DNA of 34,368 bases from Corynebacterium sp. HMSC036D02. Lineage in GTDB: Bacteria > Actinomycetota > Actinomycetes > Mycobacteriales > Mycobacteriaceae. Within the stretch, counting starts at the first letter, position 1. Each line of letters starts with the position of its first letter. The stretch spans positions 1-34,368 of the forward strand of contig NZ_KV827689.1 in the NCBI RefSeq assembly GCF_001836165.1, read 5' to 3'. The position numbers were made by a program, and so were the translations under genes. The notes under the pieces were generated by a model. That model did no database searches and was not told the origin of the DNA. It saw only the letters and a list, made by a program, of their open reading frames with translations. This document shows positions 25,401-33,365 of this stretch, piece after piece.

Positions 25401-25430
25401 GTGCTCACCCAGCGCTGGCTGGGTGAGCAC
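25401..25430 (+). terminator. intrinsic terminator/attenuator between gabT2 and permease
   Basis: GTGCTCACCCAGC (25401-25413) pairs perfectly with GCTGGGTGAGCAC (25418-25430) across a 4-base loop, and AAGTTTTAG follows. The permease ribosome site lies just after it, so the permease is either expressed by partial readthrough or has its level set below gabT2. Confidence 0.75.
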
Positions 25431-25457
25431 AAGTTTTAGTAATCATCGGAGAAGTCT

Positions 25458-26687
25458 TTGTCCAACAAAATTTCTGTGCCGCAGAGGGATGAATCCGCGG
25501 CGGAATTCAAACCTGCGTTGTCTTTTGCGCAGGGCGTTGCCCTCATTTTTGGCACCAACATCGGCGCTGGAGTCCTCTCCATTCCTTATGCCGCTCGCAA
25601 CGGCGGATTCCTTGCGCTCGTCATTGCCCTGCTCGTGGCCGGTACTCTCACGACCATTTCCATGTTGTACGTGGCGGAGTCCGCCATGCGCACCAAGTCC
25701 ACGCTTCAAGTCTCCGGACTGGCCGAACATTACCTCGGGCAGTGGGGCAGGTGGCTGGTCTTCGTTGCCATCATCGTTAACGGCATCGGCGCGCTCATTG
25801 CCTATGCCGCCGGTTCCGGCGACTTGATCAACAACATCTTCGGTCTGCCGCCACTCCTCGGAACGCTGATCTTCTTCGGCTTCGGCTCGTGGGTGATGTA
25901 CCGCGGTCTGCACACCACGGGTAAGACCGAGGGCGCGATTACGGCCGGAATGGCTATCATCATCGCTGTCCTTTGCGGATGGACGATTCTGGGCCCTGGA
26001 ATCAAGATTGACAACCTTTTGGTTCTGCACCCGTTCTTCATCGTCCCGATTCTGAATCTGGCGGTCTTCTCCTTCTTGGCACAGTATGTGGTTCCGGAGC
26101 TGGTGCAGGGCATGGACCCGGCCAAGCCGCAGCAGACCGCCCGGGCAATCGTTATGGGCATGGTCATCACCGGCTTTACCCTGGCGTTGGTACCTTTTGC
26201 CGCGCTTGGCCTTCTTGGCATGGAGGTCACCGAAGTGGTGACCATCGCCTGGGGAGAGGCACTCGGTCCGGTGGCCTACTACCTGGCCAACATCTTTGCC
26301 CTAGCGGCCATGTTGACCTCCTTCCTGGCGATTGGTTTTACCACCATGCGCAACGTCCTAGACATCTTCCACTGGGAAGGCGTGAAGGGCCAGCGCATTG
26401 TGGCAGTGGCGCTGACGGTTGTTCCGCCACTGGTGATTTCCATTGCTGGTCTCGGTGGCTTCGTTGCGGCGTTGTCCTATGCTGGTGGTTTTGCGGGCGC
26501 CATCATGTCCGTTATCCCGGTGATGCTGTTGCACGCCTCCCGGAAGAAAGGAGACCGCGACCCAGGCTGGAACGTGGGCGGACTCGCACACCCAGTAATC
26601 CAAGGAACCATCATCGTGGTCTACGTCTTGGCCTTCCTTTACTCGATCATTTCTATCCTTGGGTTGGTGCCGGCAGGCTGGGCTTAG
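25458..26687 (+). CDS. amino acid permease, aromatic amino acid (HAAAP/AAAP)-type
   Basis: A 409-residue membrane protein with about 11 hydrophobic segments. The first helix has GTNIGAGVLSIPYAARNGG, typical of the hydroxy/aromatic amino acid permease family. Later segments include VVPELVQGMDPAKP and GFTTMRNVLDIF. The start appears to be TTG at 25458: CGGAGA lies six bases upstream and no in-frame ATG precedes the first helix. GTG at 25476 is the alternative. It follows gabT2 by 68 bases with a strong hairpin between. Its position suggests import of the GabT2 substrate, although known GABA permeases belong to another family. Aromatic or other neutral amino acids remain possible. Confidence 0.8.
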   Translation: MSNKISVPQRDESAAEFKPALSFAQGVALIFGTNIGAGVLSIPYAARNGGFLALVIALLVAGTLTTISMLYVAESAMRTKSTLQVSGLAEHYLGQWGRWLVFVAIIVNGIGALIAYAAGSGDLINNIFGLPPLLGTLIFFGFGSWVMYRGLHTTGKTEGAITAGMAIIIAVLCGWTILGPGIKIDNLLVLHPFFIVPILNLAVFSFLAQYVVPELVQGMDPAKPQQTARAIVMGMVITGFTLALVPFAALGLLGMEVTEVVTIAWGEALGPVAYYLANIFALAAMLTSFLAIGFTTMRNVLDIFHWEGVKGQRIVAVALTVVPPLVISIAGLGGFVAALSYAGGFAGAIMSVIPVMLLHASRKKGDRDPGWNVGGLAHPVIQGTIIVVYVLAFLYSIISILGLVPAGWA

Positions 26688-26718
26688 ATCCGGCTTTTCG
26701 ACGCGACACCCCGCCTAC

Positions 26719-26741
26719 TTGCCAAAGTTCGGGCCAGATCT
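26719..26741. repeat. short dispersed intergenic repeat, copy 1
   Basis: TTGCCAAAGTT (26719-26729) followed by CAGATCT (26735-26741) recurs near the right end of the window at 34314-34335 with a one-base difference in spacing. A 7-bp inverted repeat TGCCAAA/TTTGGCA (26720-26726 and 26760-26766) is also present. Both copies lie in non-coding DNA. Whether this is a repeat family cannot be judged from two copies. Confidence 0.4.
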
Positions 26742-26815
26742 TGAGTCAGGAGCGAGGGATTTGGCAGAACGGGCAGTTGTAGCCCGGACCTGGCTCTAGT
26801 TCGTGCCGAAAAAGA

Positions 26816-26857
26816 AAAGGCTGGGCCGCTCTCCATGTCGGGAGCGGCCCAGCCTTT
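26816..26857. terminator. bidirectional terminator between permease and SnoaL-like gene
   Basis: AAAGGCTGGGCCGCTC (26816-26831) pairs perfectly with GAGCGGCCCAGCCTTT (26842-26857), a 16-bp stem and the strongest hairpin in the window. Purines lead in on one side and T-rich DNA follows on the other. A further palindrome, GTAACC/GGTTAC, lies at 26867-26880. Confidence 0.88.
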
Positions 26858-26883
26858 CAGCATGATGTAACCGAGGTTACGGC

Positions 26884-27657
26884 CTAGAAGATGCCGTGGT
26901 TATGAAGTGCCTCGTCATCGGAGGGGACCTCAGAAATGGCATCCCACATTTCGACGAGCTTGCCGTCCTCGACGCGCCACAGCTCGCAATAGGAATGGCG
27001 CGCACCAGCGATGCTGCCTTCTGAATGGGTCAGAACGAACTGTCCCTGCGCAATCGTGCGGTGGATGCGCTCATACTCCAGCCCCTCGCCATCTTCCTTC
27101 AGCTTGGTGAGGAAGTCGACGCAGTTTTCGGCACCATCGGCGATGTCAGGGGAATGTTGGGCAAACTGATCATCGCGGGTGTTTTCGATGAAACCGGAGT
27201 AATCAGCGCCGATGAGCGAGCGGGTGAAGAACTCGATGACGAACTCTCGGTTCTGCTCGGTGAGGCTCTCATCACCGATTTCGGTAGCGCCATCGAGCTG
27301 CGTGCGGCCGCTTGCGTTCGGTTCTGCCAAGGGAACGAGGTTGTCCCAGTGCTCGACAATCTTGTCGCCCTCGACGCGGTAAATATCGAAACCGACGAAG
27401 GGCTCATCCTCGATGCCGTCGAAGCGACCATGCAAAGCAACGAGGCCGTTGGCTTCATCCGTAATCACGCGGGCGTTGGTGTACTTCAGTCCCTCGCCCA
27501 GATCCGCGACAAATTTCTTGAGCCCTTCTGCATCATTAGCGATGAGGGGAGAGTGCTCCACAAAGTTATCGGCGAAGTGCTTGTCCAGGACCGAGGTATC
27601 GTGGCCGTCGAAAAGCGCGGTGTGAACCTCGAGGACAAAGTTTCCTAGTGAAGTCAT
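26884..27657 (-). CDS. tandem SnoaL/NTF2-like protein
   Basis: A 257-residue protein built of two NTF2/SnoaL-like halves, about 1-120 and 125-257. Each half has the HSP segment (FVEHSPLIAND, FAQHSPDIADG) and the closing strand pattern YRVEGDKIVEHWD or WRVEDGKLVEMWD. Proteins of this kind are annotated as SnoaL-like or COG4922-type with undefined chemistry. Two tandem domains in one chain could form an intramolecular dimer. The ATG is preceded by AAGGAG and lies 9 bases after the aldehyde dehydrogenase stop, so the two are cotranscribed. It may bind or isomerise a reactive aldehyde or enol intermediate, which is inference only. Confidence 0.75.
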   Translation of the reverse strand: MTSLGNFVLEVHTALFDGHDTSVLDKHFADNFVEHSPLIANDAEGLKKFVADLGEGLKYTNARVITDEANGLVALHGRFDGIEDEPFVGFDIYRVEGDKIVEHWDNLVPLAEPNASGRTQLDGATEIGDESLTEQNREFVIEFFTRSLIGADYSGFIENTRDDQFAQHSPDIADGAENCVDFLTKLKEDGEGLEYERIHRTIAQGQFVLTHSEGSIAGARHSYCELWRVEDGKLVEMWDAISEVPSDDEALHNHGIF

Positions 27658-27666
27658 GGAATCTCC

Positions 27667-29043
27667 TTAGTTGGCCACGAAGTAGGTGCGCTTGTTGACG
27701 AACTCATCCATGCCATAGGGGCCGAGCTCGCGGCCGTAACCGGAGTTCTTCACGCCACCGAAGGGGACTTCGGCGCCCTCCGCCGCGTAGGTGTTGACGT
27801 TGGACATGCCGACCTCCAGGCGCTGGGCAATCTTCTCGGCGCGCTCGACGTCCTTGGAGAAGACGCAACCGCCCAGGCCGTACTGGGTGTCGTTGGCCAG
27901 CTCCAGCGCCTCTTCGTCGCTGCTGACCTTGAACACGGTGGCCACCGGGCCGAAGAGCTCTTCGTAGTAGACATCAGAGCCAACCGGAACATCGGTCAGC
28001 ACGGCGGGGCTGAAGTAGGAAGACTTCTCATCGACGAGCTCGCCGCCGACGTGCAGAGTGGCGCCGGCCGCCACGGTGCGGTCGATCTGATCCTTGAGGT
28101 TTTCTGCCGCGCTGCGCGAAGACAACGGGGTGTAGACAGTTTCGGAAGCCTCCTGCGGGGTACCCGGCTTCATGGCCTTCGCGAGCTCGACCAGCTCAGC
28201 GACGAACTCGTCGTAGATATCCTCCATCACAATCAGGCGCTTGTTGGAGTTGCACGCCTGGCCGGTGTTGTACATGCGGGTCTCCCACGCATCCTTGGCT
28301 GCCTGCTTGACGTCATCGGTGTCGAGGATGACGTAAGGATCGGAGCCACCGAGCTCGAGTACTGCCTTCTTGAGGTTCTTCGCAGCCAGAGAACCCACCG
28401 CGGCACCTGCGCGCTCGGAGCCGGTGAGGGACACACCGCGCAGCTCCTTGTGCTCGATGATCTTCTCTGCCTGCTCATGGGTTGCGAAGATGTTGGTGTA
28501 GACGCCCTTGGGCACACCGGCGTCATCCATGATCTTCTGGATGGCAAGCGCGGAGCGCGGGCAGATGGTGGCGTGCTTCAAGACGATGGTATTGCCCAAC
28601 ATCAGGTTTGGTGCGGCGAAGCGCGCGACCTGATAGTAAGGGAAGTTCCACGGCATGATGCCCAGCAGAGTGCCGATAGGGAGGCGCTGGATGTAGCCCT
28701 TGCCGTCCATCTCGACGGGGATTTCCTCGTCGGCGGCGAACTTCGGGCCGTTGTCGGCGTAGTAGGCAAAGATAGCGCCGCTGAACTCAGCCTCCTCGAG
28801 GCCCTCGGAGACCGGCTTGCCCATTTCGGTTGCAATGATCTCAGCGAGCTCATCCTTGCGCTCTTCGAAGAGCTCGGCAACGCGCGTGACTAGCTTGGCG
28901 CGCTCCTCGATCGGGGTATCGCGCCAACTGAGGAATGCCTCGTGCGCGCCATCAACGGCGGCCAGGATTTCCTGGTCAGTGGCGTGGTCAAAAGTCTCAA
29001 GAACCTCACCGGTAGCGGGGTTTTCTACGCGAAATCCGGACAT
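27667..29043 (-). CDS. gabD: NAD(P)-dependent succinate-semialdehyde dehydrogenase-type aldehyde dehydrogenase
   Basis: A 458-residue aldehyde dehydrogenase starting at the ATG at 29043 (GGAGG upstream). An in-frame start at 29088 would add an unlikely 15-residue leader. The catalytic set N133 (PWNFPYY), E230 (LELGGSD) and C264 (GQACNSN) is at exactly the same positions as in its paralogue at 4785-6158. The likely reaction is succinate semialdehyde to succinate, completing the GABA shunt after either GabT. Glutarate semialdehyde, or an aldehyde from the upstream decarboxylase-like enzyme, is also possible. It has its own promoter-like elements and is followed by the SnoaL-like gene. Confidence 0.87.
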   Translation of the reverse strand: MSGFRVENPATGEVLETFDHATDQEILAAVDGAHEAFLSWRDTPIEERAKLVTRVAELFEERKDELAEIIATEMGKPVSEGLEEAEFSGAIFAYYADNGPKFAADEEIPVEMDGKGYIQRLPIGTLLGIMPWNFPYYQVARFAAPNLMLGNTIVLKHATICPRSALAIQKIMDDAGVPKGVYTNIFATHEQAEKIIEHKELRGVSLTGSERAGAAVGSLAAKNLKKAVLELGGSDPYVILDTDDVKQAAKDAWETRMYNTGQACNSNKRLIVMEDIYDEFVAELVELAKAMKPGTPQEASETVYTPLSSRSAAENLKDQIDRTVAAGATLHVGGELVDEKSSYFSPAVLTDVPVGSDVYYEELFGPVATVFKVSSDEEALELANDTQYGLGGCVFSKDVERAEKIAQRLEVGMSNVNTYAAEGAEVPFGGVKNSGYGRELGPYGMDEFVNKRTYFVAN

Positions 29044-29082
29044 TGCTTCATCCTCCAATGATTGAAGTGTGTATGGGTTGCA

Positions 29083-29116
29083 CCCCATTATGGGGCGGAT
29101 TGTGACTTATTGCAAG
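29083..29116 (-). promoter_or_regulatory. promoter with operator-like palindrome for the aldehyde dehydrogenase gene
   Basis: On the minus strand TTGCAA (29115-29110) and CATAAT (29092-29087) are spaced by 17 bases, a good sigma-A-type pair. The palindrome CCCCAT-T-ATGGGG (29083-29095) covers the -10 hexamer. On the plus strand TGTGACTTATTGCAAG (29101-29116) matches 9 of 12 fixed positions of the GlxR consensus and overlaps the -35. Both sites are placed for repression. The regulators are unknown. Confidence 0.45.
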
Positions 29117-29191
29117 GGTTCTGCACTTTATGTCATTTGTCTCAGTATTGGCTTATGGGGTACTTGGACTGAGGGGGTGAAAGGAGGCCAC

Positions 29192-30232
29192 TTAGCCCCG
29201 CCAGGGCTGAATGCCCGCGCGGCGCCAGGCCTCCAAGAACTGGGTAGTTTCTGCTTCGTCCGTGATGGACACGCGCACGCCCTCATCGAGGTAGCGGCGG
29301 ATGACCACGCCTTCATCGAGCATTTTCGTCTCCACCTCCGCGGCATCTGCGCGCGGCAGCCACACAAAGTTGCCGTAGGACTTCTCGGCCCCCAGCTCCG
29401 CGCAGACGCGGTCGCGCTGTGCTTTGGTGATCTCGACGGCGTCGGCAAGCTCGTCGTGGCGCTTGAGCACCTCCACGGCGGCGGTTTCCGCCATGGCAGT
29501 CACCGTCAGCGGCAGGGAGAGCAGTTGCAGTGCGTTGATGATCTCTGGGCCAGCCACCGCGTAGCCCACGCGCATGCCGGCCAAACCCCACGCCTTGGAG
29601 AAGGTGCGCACGCCGAGCAGGTTGGGGTAGCGCTCGTATTCCTCCACTGAATCCGGGGTATCGGGGGCGTCGTTGTACTCCCAGTAAGCTTCATCCAGCA
29701 GCACGACGACGTCCTTGGGCACCCGGTCCATGAAGGCGCGGAATTCACCGCGCGTGATGACGGTGCCCGTCGGGTTATTGGGGTTGCACAGGATGATGAG
29801 CTTGGTCTTCTCCGTCAGGGCGGCAAGGACTGCCTCCAGATCGACGCGGTAATCCTCCGTGAGCTGGACCAGAATCGGTTCCGCGCCGGCCATGCGCACG
29901 TAGAGGGGGTAAGCCTCAAAGCTGCGCCAGGGCACGATGACCTCATCACCCGTCTGGCAAGAAGCCAAGATGGTGGCCTGCAGGATGGGCGTGGAACCCG
30001 CCGAGACGAAGATATTTTCCGCCGGGACATCTAGGTAATTGCACAAGGCGTTGGTGAGCTCTAGGCTGCCGGGCTGTTGGTAGCGGTTGGTGGTGCGGGC
30101 GGCGTCGGCAACCGCGGCAATGATGTCCTCGGCAGGCGGGAAGGGGACCTCGTTGGAAGAGAGCTTCAAGGCATTGGGGAAATCCTTGCCCACCTTGTAC
30201 TCGGGGAAGCTTGAGAGATCACTACGAAGCAT
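29192..30232 (-). CDS. HisC/Pat-like class I/II aminotransferase
   Basis: A 346-residue PLP aminotransferase of the histidinol-phosphate/aromatic aminotransferase group. LSSNEVPFPP lies at 24-33, NPNNPTG at 150-156, D180 in LLDEAYWEY, and the PLP lysine K213 in FSKAWGLAG. The ATG at 30232 has AAGGA seven bases upstream; a GTG two codons earlier is possible. It is the last gene of an operon with a ThDP enzyme and an amino acid transporter (13-base gap to the transporter stop), and no other his genes are present. An amino-acid transaminase role, aromatic or otherwise, therefore fits better than histidine synthesis. No clear terminator follows before the aldehyde dehydrogenase promoter. Confidence 0.83.
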   Translation of the reverse strand: MLRSDLSSFPEYKVGKDFPNALKLSSNEVPFPPAEDIIAAVADAARTTNRYQQPGSLELTNALCNYLDVPAENIFVSAGSTPILQATILASCQTGDEVIVPWRSFEAYPLYVRMAGAEPILVQLTEDYRVDLEAVLAALTEKTKLIILCNPNNPTGTVITRGEFRAFMDRVPKDVVVLLDEAYWEYNDAPDTPDSVEEYERYPNLLGVRTFSKAWGLAGMRVGYAVAGPEIINALQLLSLPLTVTAMAETAAVEVLKRHDELADAVEITKAQRDRVCAELGAEKSYGNFVWLPRADAAEVETKMLDEGVVIRRYLDEGVRVSITDEAETTQFLEAWRRAGIQPWRG

Positions 30233-30245
30233 AATCACGTCCTTT

Positions 30246-31583
30246 CTAAATCATGTCCCAGATGGTCACGGCCATAATCAGCAGGCCCATGCCGAAGACG
30301 AAGTAGTTCCACGGGTCATTGCGGAATTGCTTGTACACGTCCAGTTTCTTGAACATGTACACCGGAACCAGGTAGACGATGAACGCCACGAAGACACCGG
30401 AGACCACGGAAATCATCGAAATAATGGAGGGGTTGAAGATCGCCACGAGCGTGGTGCACACGAAGGCGATGAGATAAATGATGTTGAGCAGCGTGCGGTG
30501 CGAGACCTTTTCCGCCAGCTTTGGCGCGGCGTTCTTCAGCAGGTATTCCGTTCCCTCTTCGGTACCGAGCATGTGGCCGAAGTAGGAGGAGACGATGGCG
30601 CAGATGACCACGATGGGGGCCATGTAAGCCATGAACGGAGTGCCCGTGACGTTGGCGAAATAGGAGAGCACCGGGATGTTTTGCTCGAGTGCCTCATTCA
30701 TACCGTCGGCGCCGAGCGCGAGGACGCAGGACCACACGAAGAACATGGTGAAGACGACGAGCAGGATGGCGGTGTAGAACTCCGTGCGGGAGACGCGCTT
30801 CTCGGTCTTCTCGCCGTACTGCGGCTGCATGTCGATGGCGAACTGCGAAAGCGCCGCCATGTGGGAGAAGGAAAAGACCAGCACCGGAAGGATGAGGAAG
30901 ATGCCCTTGAGCATCTGGCCCCAGCCATCGGCACCATCGTCAAAATGGATGAAGCTGTGCAGGTCCCAGCGCGGAATGAGGTAGATGGACGTGATGGCCA
31001 GGGCGATAATCAGCGGGTAGACCAGCACTTGGGCCAGCCAAATCATAGGTTTGCGGCCGATGGCGAAACCACCGGTCATGATTCCGACGCAGATGGTGGC
31101 CAGCAGCCAGCGGTCGATGGAAGGCCCGCCCAGCTGGTTGACGATGAAGCTATCCACCGCGTTGGTGATGGAGACACCGTAGATCAGGACGGTGGAAAAG
31201 ACCGTGATCCAGTACAGCACCGCGAAGCCAATTCCTTGGCCTTTGCCCAGGTATTGCGAAACCAGCTCGAGGATGTCTTTGCCGTGGTCCTCCTTGGGTG
31301 CGCCGGCAACGATGCGCGCATAGGTGCGGTGTGAAAAGTACACCAGCGGAAGGATGAAAACCGTAGCGAAGACGAGCGGCCAGAACCCAAATCCGCCGGC
31401 GTTAAGCGGCAGGAAGAGGATGCCGGCACCTACGGCGGTGCCGAAGAGCGTAATGATCCACGATGCGGTGGAGGCGGCGGGGCGCTGCTTGGCGACGACC
31501 CCATCGCCCACGATGTGCTCGCCCTCTTTCAGGTCACTGGTGGGCGGTGTGGATGTTGTTGAGGGAGTATTGGTAGAGCTCAT
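30246..31583 (-). CDS. amino acid transporter, SdaC-like (HAAAP family)
   Basis: A 445-residue membrane protein. The N-terminal hydrophilic leader of about 38 residues is rich in Ser, Thr and Pro. About 11 hydrophobic segments follow, the first with FGTAVGAGILFLPLNAGG, characteristic of serine/threonine permeases of the SdaC/TdcC type. FSFSHMAALSQFAIDMQ in the middle is also typical. It should import an amino acid with protons across the cytoplasmic membrane. The ATG has GAGGAGG upstream. It lies 12 bases after the ThDP enzyme and 13 before the aminotransferase, which makes the three genes a tight operon and suggests the imported amino acid is the substrate of both enzymes. Confidence 0.83.
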   Translation of the reverse strand: MSSTNTPSTTSTPPTSDLKEGEHIVGDGVVAKQRPAASTASWIITLFGTAVGAGILFLPLNAGGFGFWPLVFATVFILPLVYFSHRTYARIVAGAPKEDHGKDILELVSQYLGKGQGIGFAVLYWITVFSTVLIYGVSITNAVDSFIVNQLGGPSIDRWLLATICVGIMTGGFAIGRKPMIWLAQVLVYPLIIALAITSIYLIPRWDLHSFIHFDDGADGWGQMLKGIFLILPVLVFSFSHMAALSQFAIDMQPQYGEKTEKRVSRTEFYTAILLVVFTMFFVWSCVLALGADGMNEALEQNIPVLSYFANVTGTPFMAYMAPIVVICAIVSSYFGHMLGTEEGTEYLLKNAAPKLAEKVSHRTLLNIIYLIAFVCTTLVAIFNPSIISMISVVSGVFVAFIVYLVPVYMFKKLDVYKQFRNDPWNYFVFGMGLLIMAVTIWDMI

Positions 31584-31595
31584 GGTGAGCCTCCT

Positions 31596-33242
31596 CTAGT
31601 CGATGGGTAGGGAGTGGTCCTGGTCAGTGATGACGTTGATGAGAGCTGGTACGCCGTCTTCGGCGATGGCGCGCAGGGCCCGGGCTACTGCCTCTTGTGC
31701 CTGCGAGTCGTCGGTAACGAGCTCACCGTGAGCGCCGAAGCCGCGGGCTACCGCCGCGAAATCTGGGTTCACCAGCTGGGTGCCGGAGACGCGATCAGGG
31801 AAGTGCTTCTTCTGGTGGTCGCGGATGGTTCCAAATTCGCCATTGGACATGACGATGATGAGGAAGGGCGCGCCGTATTGCAGTGCGGTGGCCAGCTCTT
31901 GGCCGTTCATGAGGTATTCGCCGTCGCCAGCAATGGTGACGACGGTGCGCTCCGGGAACTGCAGTTTGGTGGCTACTGCGGCCGGGATGGAATAGCCCAT
32001 CGAGCCGTTGCGCACGCTGAACTGGGAGGGGTAGACCTGCGAGCGCAGGAATTGTTGGGCCCAGATGCAGTGGTTTCCGGCGCCGAAGGTGTAGATGGGA
32101 TCCTGCGGCAGCTGTTCGTGGAGTGCTGCGAGGATGGCCTCCATGTGGGCGGTGCCTTCTTTTCCGGGACGGTAGTCCGCTGGCTCGGGGAGAGTGGCGA
32201 AGTCGAGGTGGTTCGCGTGCGCGTTATCAAACCACTCGCCGCGCTTGTCCTTGCCCTCGATGCTCAAGCGGTCCAGGGTGTTAGCGAAGGCTACGGGGCT
32301 CGCCACGATGTGTTCTAGCAGCGCCACGGAGTGGCCGCGGAGGCTGGTATCAGGATTGATCGCGATGTTGCGTGCCTGAGGTGACTGGCGCAAGGTATAG
32401 CCATCGGTGGGAACATCACCGAGAACGGCACCGACTTCGATGACGAGGGAGGCGGCTTCCAAAAGTTGTGCCGCGCGTGGGTCGCGCCCATAGCCGAGCC
32501 AGCCGGCGTTGGCGGGGGAGTCGAAAGGCACGCGGTCAGCGGCGCGGAAGTCTTGAATGATCGGGATGCGGTGCTCTTCGGCGAAGCGAGTGATCTTCTC
32601 TGCGGCCTCCGGGGTCCAGCGCGGACCGCCGGCAAAAATGAGTGGACGCTCTGCGCGGCTCAGCTCGCGGGAGAGGAGGTCCAGGTGATCGTCGGAAAGC
32701 GCGCCTTCCGCAACCGGGATGGGCGGATGGATGGTGCCCGTGTACTCCTGGTGGAGAATATCCTCCGGCAGGCCCACGATGACGGGGCCGGGGCGGCCCT
32801 GCTGGGCTTGGAAGAAAGCTTCGGCCACGACGCGGGAGGCGCGCGAGGGATCATCGAGGACGAAGACCTGCTTGGCCTGGGTGCCGAACCAGGCCTTGGG
32901 GTCGAATTCCTGGAAGGACTCGCGGTCGCGGTCGGAGGTGGGGATGAGGCCCACGAAGAGGACGAGCGGGGTGGCATCCTGCCAGGCGGTGTGGATGCCC
33001 ACGTAGGCGTTGGCCGCCCCGGGCCCGCGGGTGACCATGGCGACGCCCGGTTGGCCGGTAGCCTTGCCGTGGGCTTCGGCCATGTAGGTGGCACCGCCTT
33101 CGTGGCGGGTGACGATGGCCTTAACGGGGGAATCGTAGAGGCCGTCGAGGACGGGAAGGAAGCTTTCGCCGGGCACGAGGAAAGCGCGGGTGACGTTGTG
33201 CGCGGCGAGGGATTCGGCAATAGCGGCGCCGACATGTGACAT
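31596..33242 (-). CDS. thiamine-diphosphate-dependent enzyme, acetolactate synthase/2-oxo-acid decarboxylase-like
   Basis: A 548-residue three-domain ThDP enzyme. The cofactor-activating glutamate is E48 in TRHEGGATYMAEAHGK. GPGAANA lies at 73-79, the central domain has LIFAGGPRW, and the ThDP/Mg motif runs from GDGEYLMN (439-446) to N467 (SNGEFG). It belongs to a subgroup of IlvB-like proteins without assigned substrate. No IlvN-like small subunit gene is nearby, so branched-chain synthesis is unlikely. Operon context with an amino acid importer and an aminotransferase suggests decarboxylation of a 2-oxo acid to an aldehyde. The ATG has GGAGG upstream. It is divergent from a LysR gene that likely controls it. 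Confidence 0.82.
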   Translation of the reverse strand: MSHVGAAIAESLAAHNVTRAFLVPGESFLPVLDGLYDSPVKAIVTRHEGGATYMAEAHGKATGQPGVAMVTRGPGAANAYVGIHTAWQDATPLVLFVGLIPTSDRDRESFQEFDPKAWFGTQAKQVFVLDDPSRASRVVAEAFFQAQQGRPGPVIVGLPEDILHQEYTGTIHPPIPVAEGALSDDHLDLLSRELSRAERPLIFAGGPRWTPEAAEKITRFAEEHRIPIIQDFRAADRVPFDSPANAGWLGYGRDPRAAQLLEAASLVIEVGAVLGDVPTDGYTLRQSPQARNIAINPDTSLRGHSVALLEHIVASPVAFANTLDRLSIEGKDKRGEWFDNAHANHLDFATLPEPADYRPGKEGTAHMEAILAALHEQLPQDPIYTFGAGNHCIWAQQFLRSQVYPSQFSVRNGSMGYSIPAAVATKLQFPERTVVTIAGDGEYLMNGQELATALQYGAPFLIIVMSNGEFGTIRDHQKKHFPDRVSGTQLVNPDFAAVARGFGAHGELVTDDSQAQEAVARALRAIAEDGVPALINVITDQDHSLPID

Positions 33243-33292
33243 GGAAACCTCCCTGGTGTTGTTGTGGTGGTGGTCTCATTATTCTTTGCTGA

Positions 33293-33313
33293 TGTCATGT
33301 TGTCTAATGTCTA
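33293..33313. promoter_or_regulatory. repeated TGTC motif in the LysR intergenic region
   Basis: TGTCTA occurs at 33301-33306 and 33308-33313 (period 7), with a further TGTC at 33293-33296. They lie midway between the ThDP enzyme start and the LysR start, where a LysR regulator would bind. The motif does not form a clean T-N11-A palindrome, so this is a weak candidate. Confidence 0.25.
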
Positions 33314-33365
33314 GAAAGCTGGAAACCCATACCCTAAAGGCATGTGCCGTGGTAGAAGTGGGGGA

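Noticed and set aside
29192..30232. Histidine biosynthesis hisC
   Set aside because: No other his gene is present and the operon partners point to amino acid breakdown. The fold alone cannot tell HisC from Pat-type enzymes.
30087..31334. Plus-strand open frame of 415 codons rich in His, Asp and Glu opposite the SdaC-like transporter
   Set aside because: Composition is the antisense image of transmembrane codons, and the sense strand has a good ribosome site and a transporter signature.
31596..33242. Housekeeping acetolactate synthase (ilvB)
   Set aside because: No ilvN or ilvC follows. The gene sits with an amino acid importer and a transaminase under a LysR regulator, and the active-site region reads HEGGATYMAEAHGK rather than the usual ALS wording.
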